From Hyphomicrobiaceae bacterium (GTDB taxonomy: Bacteria; Pseudomonadota; Alphaproteobacteria; Rhizobiales; Hyphomicrobiaceae): 5,823 bases of DNA. Shown piece by piece: positions 1 through 4,210 of this stretch (its first letter is position 1; each line of letters opens with the position of its first letter). The stretch covers positions 1 to 5,823 of the forward strand of contig JAJFHI010000188.1 of NCBI GenBank assembly GCA_021775715.1, written 5' to 3'. The translations under genes and the position numbers were made by a program. Under the pieces are notes generated by a model. It was not told where the DNA came from and did no database searches. It was given only the letters and a program-made list of their open reading frames with translations.

Positions 1-197
1 ATGGCAATGCGTGCCACCAGGCGAAGGTGCGAGGTCACCATTCGGTGGGCCGCGTCTGAATCTTCATGCTCGGTCCAACGCTTGGCCAGCATGAATTCTT
101 CGTCGGGCTCCAACAATGGAAACTTGCGAATTTCGTTGAGATAACGGGACAGACCGCCCGCGTCACCGCCAATGCTCGGTAATGTTTTGCTCGCCAT
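1..197 (-). CDS. rpoH: RNA polymerase sigma-32 (heat-shock sigma factor), 5' part only
   Basis: This is the N-terminal end of a sigma-70-family factor that directs core RNA polymerase to heat-shock promoters in the cytoplasm. The ATG at 195-197 opens a frame of 65 complete codons that runs off the left edge. Residues about 16-46 (GLSRYLNEIRKFPLLEPDEE and following) match region 1.2 of RpoH proteins. The end, SHLRLVARIA, is the start of region 2.1, the core-binding segment. The family is usually near 290-300 residues, so more than three quarters is missing. A GGA at 206-208 on the minus strand, 8 bases before the ATG, is a modest ribosome binding site. The gene lies downstream of an rluD-like gene on the same strand, an arrangement common in alphaproteobacteria, but it has its own promoter-like sequences. 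RpoD is less likely because the frame starts directly at region 1.2. Naming it rpoH rather than a paralogue such as rpoH2 rests on this short stretch and the rluD neighbour. Confidence 0.9.
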   Translation of the reverse strand, partial: MASKTLPSIGGDAGGLSRYLNEIRKFPLLEPDEEFMLAKRWTEHEDSDAAHRMVTSHLRLVARIA

Positions 198-209
198 GCC
201 TGTTATCCA

Positions 210-227
210 ACGGTGCCAATTTTTGGC
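210..227 (-). promoter_or_regulatory. rpoH leader element: small hairpin and repeated TTGGCACCGT next to the ribosome binding site
   Basis: On the minus strand, GCCAA-AAA-TTGGC (227-215) can form a 5-bp stem with a 3-base loop. Its second arm runs into TTGGCACCGT (219-210), which ends 12 bases before the rpoH ATG. The same ten bases occur as half of the palindrome at 402-421. The repeat and the dyad are seen directly. A role in translation control of rpoH, or as a second binding site for whatever reads the palindrome, is inference. Confidence 0.35.
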
Positions 228-306
228 TTATGCCCGCCGCTCCCTACCATGATCACTAAATACAGCCCCCGCTGAGGCTTGGTTTGCGGAGGTTGCTGAT
301 ACCTAA

Positions 307-335
307 TTTATACGCGCAGACCACCGTCCGCTCAA
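307..335 (-). promoter_or_regulatory. Proximal promoter candidate for rpoH (sigma-70 type)
   Basis: On the minus strand, TTGAGC (335-330) and TATAAA (312-307) are separated by exactly 17 bases. This matches the housekeeping consensus at 4 of 6 and 5 of 6 positions. A start near position 300 would give a leader of about 100 bases before the rpoH ATG. It is the best housekeeping promoter match I found upstream of rpoH; no transcript data support it. Confidence 0.5.
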
Positions 336-354
336 ACCACGTTGCCGTTAGTCC

Positions 355-375
355 CCCGTCACATCACGTAACGGG
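355..375. repeat. Inverted repeat at the expected 5' end of the distal rpoH transcript
   Basis: On the plus strand, CCCGTCAC (355-362) and GTAACGGG (368-375) are complementary at 7 of 8 positions around a 5-base loop. In the minus-strand RNA the odd position is a G-U pair, so the stem is 8 bp. It is not followed by a T tract on either strand, so it does not look like a terminator. It begins about 7 bases downstream of the distal -10 box, so it could be a 5' hairpin of that transcript or an operator. Confidence 0.4.
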
Positions 376-381
376 CTTGTG

Positions 382-412
382 ATTATATGGGTACACATGA
401 ACACGGTGCCAA
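382..412 (-). promoter_or_regulatory. Distal promoter candidate for rpoH, possibly sigma-70 and/or heat-shock type
   Basis: On the minus strand, TTGGCA (412-407) is followed after 17 bases by CATATA (389-384), overlapping a perfect TATAAT (387-382) that lies 19 bases from the same -35. The stretch can also be read as CTTG (413-410), 18 bases, then CCCATAT (391-385), which resembles the CTTG...CCAT shape of sigma-32 promoters. RpoH-dependent autoregulation of rpoH is known in Caulobacter. The predicted start near 375 gives a leader of about 180 bases. Neither reading has an ideal spacing and -10 together, so confidence is moderate. Confidence 0.4.
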
Positions 413-421
413 GGCACCGTG
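402..421. repeat. Perfect 20-bp palindrome overlapping the distal rpoH -35 region (operator candidate)
   Basis: CACGGTGCC (402-410) and GGCACCGTG (413-421) are perfect 9-bp inverted arms around AA. No T tract follows on either strand, and a 2-base loop is unfavourable for an RNA hairpin, so a protein-binding operator is more likely than a terminator. It lies 75 bases past the end of the small membrane protein gene and covers the -35 element of the distal promoter candidate. A binding protein here would be expected to affect that promoter. I do not recognise the regulator; the sequence is not the HrcA CIRCE element. Confidence 0.55.
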
Positions 422-496
422 GGCAACAAATTTGCGGATTTGGCAGGTATTAAGGATTACATTACGAGCCGCCGCAGCGGGTTCGTGCCCGGCAGT

Positions 497-757
497 CTAA
501 TAGGGCCGGGTGCTATTTACGTTGTCTGTTTTTGCCTCAATCTCGACACGATCTGCCCAGCTGGCGCCATCGACAGCGCGATCGATGCGATCGGCCCGTT
601 CAGGGTGCGGCCACATGATTATGACACCGAGGATGAAAAATACGAGCAGCCCAAGGAATAAATCGCCGACGTGTCCGAACAAGCGCATTTCGCTGTTCAG
701 AGAAAGCAACATCAACACAACAAAAAATGCGCCAAACAGCTTAAAACGTAACGTCAT
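497..757 (-). CDS. Small two-helix membrane protein, function unknown
   Basis: The product is 86 residues. Two hydrophobic stretches, about residues 5-20 (KLFGAFFVVLMLLSL) and 30-49 (VGDLFLGLLVFFILGVIIMW), look like transmembrane helices joined by a short loop. A charged, soluble tail of about 36 residues follows. I chose the ATG at 755-757 because GGAG lies 9 bases before it (767-770, minus strand). An in-frame ATG 36 bases upstream lacks a well-placed site. Codon use resembles the neighbouring genes (many GGC, CGC, ATC, GTC codons), which supports real coding. It lies between the rluD-like gene and rpoH on the same strand, 149 bases after rluD. I do not recognise a family. The position upstream of rpoH suggests no specific role by itself, and readthrough from rluD is possible. 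Confidence 0.55.
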   Translation of the reverse strand: MTLRFKLFGAFFVVLMLLSLNSEMRLFGHVGDLFLGLLVFFILGVIIMWPHPERADRIDRAVDGASWADRVEIEAKTDNVNSTRPY

Positions 758-857
758 TATCAAGCACTCCGACCTGTATCCTGACGCCGCCATCCTGTGA
801 TAGCGGGGCAGCAGATTTGTCAGTCCGGAGGCTCATCCCGCAAGCTGTCCGCAAACG

Positions 858-889
858 AATATATCCCAAGACCCGTTAACGTCAGTCAA
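858..889 (-). promoter_or_regulatory. Weak promoter candidate for the small membrane protein gene
   Basis: In the 149-base gap after the rluD-like gene, TTGACT (889-884, minus strand) matches the -35 consensus at five of six positions. A TATATT lies at 863-858, but the 20-base spacing is too long. The alternative GATATA (865-860) has an 18-base spacing and a poorer match. I see no terminator hairpin in this gap, so the small gene may also be read through from rluD. Confidence 0.2.
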
Positions 890-906
890 AGACACTTTGA
901 AGATTC

Positions 907-1980
907 TTATGCACTTTGTTCAGAAAGGGCACGGATCAAACGTTGCATATCCTCCGGCAGATCGCTCTCGAAAGTCATTGTTTCGCGTGTGCGCGGGTGC
1001 TCAAACCCAAGCCCATGGGCATGCAGTGCTTGGCGGTTTAGCGCGACCAACTCATCCCGGGATGATTCAGTCAAATACCGCGCACTTGTTTTAAAGCCAG
1101 AGCCATAAACATCATCGCCTAGCAGGGGATGGCCGATGTGTGCCATATGCACACGGATCTGGTGCGTCCGGCCAGTTTCAAGCTCAAGTGTCAGACGGCT
1201 GGCAACGTTCATCGGCTCCGATGACACGCCAGGTCCCCCTGTTTTAGCCACCGCTCTAACTGATAAGTCGTCGCGGGCGACACCAGTGAACGTCTCCAAC
1301 ACAGCATATTTTGTGGCGGCGGCCCGCCCGAGCCCGGGTCGGACGACAGCCATCTTCGTCCGGCTTAACTTACTCCGGCCAATGGGTGCCTCAACGCGCC
1401 CCTTGACCGGCGCTGGCCTCCCCCACACCACGGCCGTGTAGGCGCGTGACAGTTTTCCATCACGGCCATGGGCGGCAAATTGCTCGCTGAGTTTCAGATG
1501 CGCCAAGTCATGCTTGGCAACAACCAGTAGGCCGGACGTATTCTTGTCGAGCCGATGCACGATCCCGGGCCGGCGCACACCGCCAATACCGGATAGGCTG
1601 TCACCGCAATGCGCGATCAAGGCATTGACGAGCGTTCCTGTTGCGTGACCGGCACCAGGATGCACGACTAGTCCTGCGGGCTTGTCGATCACAATCAGGT
1701 CGTCGTCTTCATAGACGACGTCCAAGGCCATATCTTCACCTGCAGGTTCTGCGGGTTCTGGAGGGGCAACGTGGACCGAAAACGCCGCCTCACCCTTAAC
1801 TTTCGTGCGCTGGTCCGTCACAACCTCGCCGTCGATTGACACGCCACCAGCGGCTATTATGGCCTGTAGTCTTGACCGGCTGATCGGCGCAAGATGGCGC
1901 GCCAGAAACCGGTCTAGCCGCTCTCCGGTTTCTTCAACCGTTGACTCAATTGATAAAACACTGTCTTCAGAACCGCTCAC
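907..1980 (-). CDS. rluD: 23S rRNA pseudouridine synthase, RluA/RluD family
   Basis: The enzyme isomerises uridine to pseudouridine in RNA. RluD of E. coli acts on helix 69 of 23S rRNA (U1911, U1915, U1917). From the GTG at 1978-1980 the protein has 357 residues. An S4 RNA-binding domain spans about residues 18-65 (GERLDRFLARHL, SRSRLQAIIAAGGVSIDG). After an acidic, Pro-rich linker comes the catalytic domain. The hallmark HRLDKNTSG (142-150) contains the catalytic aspartate D145. The second conserved block, ETGRTHQIRVHMAHIGHPLLGD, is near 268-289. A stretch of about 20-25 residues just before that block looks like an insert compared with the compact E. coli protein. The GTG start has AAAGG about 10 bases upstream. 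A TTG 21 bases further out (1999-2001) is the alternative, giving 364 residues. The order rluD then rpoH on one strand is typical of alphaproteobacteria. Family assignment is firm; the exact target within the RluA/C/D group is inferred. Confidence 0.93.
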   Translation of the reverse strand: MSGSEDSVLSIESTVEETGERLDRFLARHLAPISRSRLQAIIAAGGVSIDGEVVTDQRTKVKGEAAFSVHVAPPEPAEPAGEDMALDVVYEDDDLIVIDKPAGLVVHPGAGHATGTLVNALIAHCGDSLSGIGGVRRPGIVHRLDKNTSGLLVVAKHDLAHLKLSEQFAAHGRDGKLSRAYTAVVWGRPAPVKGRVEAPIGRSKLSRTKMAVVRPGLGRAAATKYAVLETFTGVARDDLSVRAVAKTGGPGVSSEPMNVASRLTLELETGRTHQIRVHMAHIGHPLLGDDVYGSGFKTSARYLTESSRDELVALNRQALHAHGLGFEHPRTRETMTFESDLPEDMQRLIRALSEQSA

Positions 1981-2016
1981 AACGTGCGCACCTTTTTCCA
2001 ACGTCAGGCTTCATCC

Positions 2017-2451
2017 ATGACAAAACCAGATCCTGATAGTCCCCCCCCTCCTACAAGCTTTCTGCCGCAGGCGGGAGAAGAACCTGGCGTGCGCATCCTC
2101 AAATTTGTGGTCCTTGGCCTTGGCGCCCTTTTATTCTTGGGCTTTGCCGCCCTGATTTGGCGCGTCGGCACCATGATGAACGGCTCGCAAGAGGCACGGA
2201 CTGCGACACCAACAACATCGATCGCCGTTCCAGGCCGCCCGACCGGACAAAACAAAGCCGCGTCTCGTGACGCGGTCCCCGTCGCAACTTCAGGCGTCGT
2301 CGCTATTCCCAAAGGCGCCACCGTGACGGCCATGTCGCTTTCGGGTGACCGGCTGGCCATACATTACATGACAGCCGAGGGTGGCAACATTATCATTTTC
2401 GATCTTGCAACTGGCCACGAGATTCAAAGATTGAGGCTGCAGGTGCAATAA
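2017..2451 (+). CDS. DUF6476-like single-pass membrane protein, function unknown
   Basis: The product is 144 residues. A Pro-rich cytoplasmic N-terminus (1-24) is followed by one clear transmembrane helix at about 27-49 (ILKFVVLGLGALLFLGFAALIW). A low-complexity Thr/Pro/Ala linker (50-92) then leads to a small C-terminal domain of about 50 residues beginning VVAIPKGATVTAMSLSGDRL. That domain has the alternating pattern of short beta strands and ends IIIFDLATGHEIQRLRL. From memory, proteins with this layout (helix, linker, PKG/PEG...ILIFD) next to rluD are called DUF6476 in alphaproteobacteria; I could not check this. The ATG at 2017 has AGG 8 bases upstream. An in-frame GTG at 1984 would overlap the region used by the rluD start and is less likely. 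Its promoter must lie mostly inside the divergent rluD gene because the gap is only 36 bases. An eight-C run follows codon 8. Confidence 0.75.
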   Translation: MTKPDPDSPPPPTSFLPQAGEEPGVRILKFVVLGLGALLFLGFAALIWRVGTMMNGSQEARTATPTTSIAVPGRPTGQNKAASRDAVPVATSGVVAIPKGATVTAMSLSGDRLAIHYMTAEGGNIIIFDLATGHEIQRLRLQVQ

Positions 2452-2526
2452 ACCACGATCGATATGAGATTTACCAAAACCTTAACAAACCACGAGCAAC
2501 TTTAATCAAACTGCACACCAGCCTCT

Positions 2527-2586
2527 AGCGAGATAACAACATTGTTTTGCTACAAACATGTATCTTGTGATCTCTACGATCTCGCT
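2527..2586. repeat. 8-bp inverted repeat with a long loop upstream of the 74-residue protein gene
   Basis: AGCGAGAT (2527-2534) and ATCTCGCT (2579-2586) are exact inverted copies separated by 44 bases in the 153-base gap between two plus-strand genes. TTTAAG follows, too short to make a convincing terminator. It could fold in the RNA just upstream of the next start codon, or be chance. No good promoter match was found in this gap. Confidence 0.3.
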
Positions 2587-2604
2587 TTAAGTGCGTGTAG
2601 TCCG

Positions 2605-2829
2605 ATGATGAATGACACACTTGTTGCTGCTCTGGTGAGACGGCGCTCCGAGATGCTCGACTGGCTGGAATCCCAGCGCCCGGACATTGATGAGGAGCAA
2701 AAACACCTCAGCAATGGTTCGCAAGAACAGGCTTATTGGCATCACGGTTATCAGGCAGCCCTGGCCGACGTCGTGGAATCGCTGATGGCTGCTGAAGGCG
2801 TCGACGTCATCCCTGGCCGCTTGAACTAA
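2605..2829 (+). CDS. Small hypothetical protein with a QAYWHHGYQAAL motif
   Basis: The product is 74 residues, soluble and probably all-helical, with no signal peptide or membrane segment. Residues 1-31 form a charged helix (TLVAALVRRRSEMLDWLESQ). The segment NGSQEQAYWHHGYQAALADVVESL (about 36-59) is rich in aromatic residues. I recall an EQAYWHYGY-type motif in small uncharacterised alphaproteobacterial proteins, but no function is attached to it. Codon use is clearly that of a real gene. Two tandem ATG codons (2605 and 2608) can start it. The open frame extends further upstream to a TTG at 2542, but that part looks non-coding. No strong ribosome binding site precedes either ATG. The gene ends two bases before a GC-rich palindrome and converges with the chelatase gene cluster. 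Confidence 0.65.
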   Translation: MMNDTLVAALVRRRSEMLDWLESQRPDIDEEQKHLSNGSQEQAYWHHGYQAALADVVESLMAAEGVDVIPGRLN

Positions 2830-2830
2830 G

Positions 2831-2850
2831 GGCATCGCGCGCGCGATGCC
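2831..2850. terminator. GC-rich perfect palindrome between convergent genes, possible bidirectional terminator without T tract
   Basis: GGCATCGC (2831-2838) and GCGATGCC (2843-2850) flank GCGC. The full 20 bp are a perfect palindrome, giving an 8-bp stem with a 4-base loop in RNA from either strand. It starts one base after the stop codon of the plus-strand gene and lies 61 bases past the stop of the minus-strand gene. Neither side has a T tract, so it is not a standard intrinsic terminator. It may protect 3' ends or act with Rho. Confidence 0.45.
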
Positions 2851-2911
2851 GCTACTAAATGGCTGCGCTCACCAAGTCTCGACGCGACATTCAGCATTCT
2901 CAATGTACGCA

Positions 2912-3103
2912 CTACGATACAACAGCTCGACTGAAATATTCCGCTTGCCCTGCCGTCATGCGGCGCCCATCGCAGAAAAACTGGCGCATCTTCTCCATCA
3001 TCACGACATCGGGGCCAGTAACGGAAGTGCCATGGCCGCGACAGCGTGAGATACAACCGATATTTTCGAATGGTTTGCTCTCCGGCAGTGAACATTCCGA
3101 CAT
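2912..3103 (-). CDS. Small Cys/His-containing hypothetical protein coupled to the chelatase gene
   Basis: The product is 63 residues with no membrane segment or signal peptide. Its ATG (3101-3103) starts 3 bases after the TAG of the chelatase gene, with GAAG 6 bases upstream of the start. This placement suggests translational coupling. The cysteines are C4, C17, C21 and C44. C17-x3-C21-x2-H24 in GCISRCRGHG could bind a metal. A Met-rich helix (VVMMEKMRQFF, 33-43) follows, then a Gly/Arg turn and a final helix (AGQAEYFSRAVV). Codon choice (ATC, GGC, CGC, GTC, CAG, TTC) fits the neighbouring genes. Overlapping frames on both strands look random in comparison. I do not recognise a family. It could be a short accessory or metal-binding partner of the chelatase, or a spurious frame. 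The position and codon use favour a gene. Confidence 0.5.
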   Translation of the reverse strand: MSECSLPESKPFENIGCISRCRGHGTSVTGPDVVMMEKMRQFFCDGRRMTAGQAEYFSRAVVS

Positions 3104-3106
3104 GGA

Positions 3107-4000
3107 CTACTTCGAAGAAGGCCCGGCGAACAAATTCCTGAGACGAGCCCACAAACCGCCGGATTTGACTTTGCCACGCGTCGTCGGCGCATCCTTCGCC
3201 AGAACCGACGCTGGTGGCGTGGCGACCGCAGCAAAAATGGCCTTGCGAATAAGACTAGTCGTGTCGATGTCAGCGCCAACAGCACCTGTGTAAATGGCAT
3301 CTGCGCCAGTCTCAGAGATCGCCTCTGGAACATCTTCTGCGGCATGCAGGCCGGCGGCATAGAAATAGCCGATGACAACGGTCGGACGCTTTGATGCGGT
3401 CAACACATCTCGTAAGGACGGCGCCTCTTCCAAAAACGCAACGTCCACTTCGCCAAACACACCGCGGCCACGTAACGCCGCTGCAAACTGGCGGGTTGCG
3501 TAGGCCGACGCCGGTGTCCCGCTTGTTGAACCGTGCCCAACCACAACAAGCCGGGCCAACGCTGGCGACAAATTCGCCTTTCGCGCAACACCAACTGCGC
3601 GCCCCAACATGATCGCCGGCAATTCAGGATCACTGCCAAGAGGGGTCAGAACCTCACTGATATCATCGCACCCGGCCGCACGAATTTCGTCTGGAAGTTT
3701 GGTGTCGACAAAATAACCCGGCGCCATGAAGAGCGGGTAGACCAGAATGCGTTTCGCGCCTGACGATCTGGCTTGTGCCAATGCATCGCTCAACGTCGGC
3801 GTCCCATTCAATACACCACCAACGACAGTTCGAATGAACCCATCGCTAGCCAATGCACCGACATGAGCTGCAAGCGACGCATTTTGCATGGTCCCGCCGC
3901 GCTCCCCATGAGCGCCAAGCACAATCGCGGTTTGATCTGCCGGCACCAACGAGCCAAAGGGTTTGTTGGGTGATAGAGATTTCGATGCATGGTCGGACAT
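3107..4000 (-). CDS. CbiX/SirB-type sirohydrochlorin chelatase family protein, tandem domains
   Basis: Proteins of this family insert cobalt, iron or nickel into sirohydrochlorin-type tetrapyrroles in the cytoplasm, for cobalamin or siroheme synthesis. The product is 297 residues and contains two CbiX-type halves. The first, about 24-125, starts AIVLGAHGERGG with H31. The second, about 150-258, starts LVVVGHGSTSG with H156. The family's second metal-binding histidine sits in a G-x-H-x3-D-I/V-P context. It is kept in the second half (GLHAAEDVP, H219) but is phenylalanine in the first (GYFVDTKLP, F97). The active site is therefore probably in the C-terminal half. A basic tail (residues 270-297) follows. 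The ATG at 3998-4000 has only a weak GGGTG site upstream, but no other start is near. It is divergent from the cytochrome bd operon with a shared control region of 210 bp. The metal and pathway cannot be decided from the sequence, since no other cobalamin or siroheme genes are in view. Confidence 0.85.
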   Translation of the reverse strand: MSDHASKSLSPNKPFGSLVPADQTAIVLGAHGERGGTMQNASLAAHVGALASDGFIRTVVGGVLNGTPTLSDALAQARSSGAKRILVYPLFMAPGYFVDTKLPDEIRAAGCDDISEVLTPLGSDPELPAIMLGRAVGVARKANLSPALARLVVVGHGSTSGTPASAYATRQFAAALRGRGVFGEVDVAFLEEAPSLRDVLTASKRPTVVIGYFYAAGLHAAEDVPEAISETGADAIYTGAVGADIDTTSLIRKAIFAAVATPPASVLAKDAPTTRGKVKSGGLWARLRNLFAGPSSK

Positions 4001-4034
4001 TTTGGAGCACCCGTTTTTTGGTTGACTGATTGTC

Positions 4035-4050
4035 AGTGACCTATGTCACA
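4035..4050. promoter_or_regulatory. Crp/Fnr-family-like operator in the divergent chelatase/oxidase control region
   Basis: AGTGA (4035-4039), 6 bases, TCACA (4046-4050) matches the CRP consensus TGTGA-N6-TCACA at 9 of 10 half-site positions. Read as 5-4-5, GTGAC-CTAT-GTCAC (4036-4049) is a perfect dyad with Fnr-box geometry. A second dyad, ACTGA-TTG-TCAGT (4025-4037), overlaps its left edge. The centre is about 43 bases from the chelatase ATG and 168 bases from the cydA ATG. Control of cyd operons by Fnr-type regulators is well known; which family member would bind here is unknown. Confidence 0.45.
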
Positions 4051-4113
4051 TCACGCGTCGGTCAGCATCTGTGTCAGGACAACCCGTGCGACACCCATTT
4101 TTAGCAACACACC

Positions 4114-4142
4114 TCGACGGCGCGAAAAGATTAGACCATAGT
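4114..4142 (+). promoter_or_regulatory. Promoter candidate for the cytochrome bd operon
   Basis: TCGACG (4114-4119) and CATAGT (4137-4142) are 17 bases apart and match the housekeeping consensus at 4 of 6 positions each. The start would be near 4149, giving a leader of about 60 bases. An alternative, TTACCC (4157-4162) with TATCTA (4180-4185), also has 17-base spacing but a poor -35 and a very short leader. Both are weak, as expected if an activator is needed. Confidence 0.25.
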
Positions 4143-4210
4143 TGAAACTCGAACACTTACCCAAAAGTCCACTGACAACTATCTAAGATGAAGAGGCACA
4201 GGTTGGTACC

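Noticed and set aside
402..421. Sigma-54 promoter suggested by TGGCAC in the palindrome
   Set aside because: The required GC pair at the -12 position, ten bases after the GG, is missing on both strands.
402..421. Intrinsic terminator of the small membrane protein gene
   Set aside because: The palindrome leaves only a 2-base loop and no T tract follows on the minus strand.
419..661. Plus-strand frame of 80 codons opposite the small membrane protein gene
   Set aside because: It starts with GTG inside the palindrome, lacks a ribosome binding site, and is antisense to a frame with better codon use and clear membrane helices.
510..1108. Two further plus-strand frames (510-800 and 797-1108) antisense to the small membrane protein and rluD genes
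   Set aside because: Both are Ser/Arg-rich shadow translations of minus-strand genes and show no conserved motif.
1941..1969. Promoter for the DUF6476-like gene starting from TTGACT at 1941-1946
   Set aside because: The -35 is good, but the hexamer 17 bases later (TCTTCA) does not resemble a -10 box, and nearby spacings are no better.
2542..2604. N-terminal extension of the 74-residue protein from a TTG at 2542
   Set aside because: The added residues look non-coding, contain three cysteines in an odd context, and span one arm of the inverted repeat. The tandem ATG at 2605 is more likely.
2826..3152. Minus-strand frame of 108 codons in another phase across the same interval
   Set aside because: It crosses the palindrome and overlaps the chelatase 3' end out of frame, and its composition (many Arg, Ser, Cys and Trp residues) looks random. 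The 63-residue frame fits better.
2859..3293. Plus-strand open frame of 144 codons overlapping the chelatase gene and the small Cys/His gene
   Set aside because: It runs antisense to a clear CbiX-family gene, its sequence shows no family features, and its codon use is poor. It is a shadow frame.
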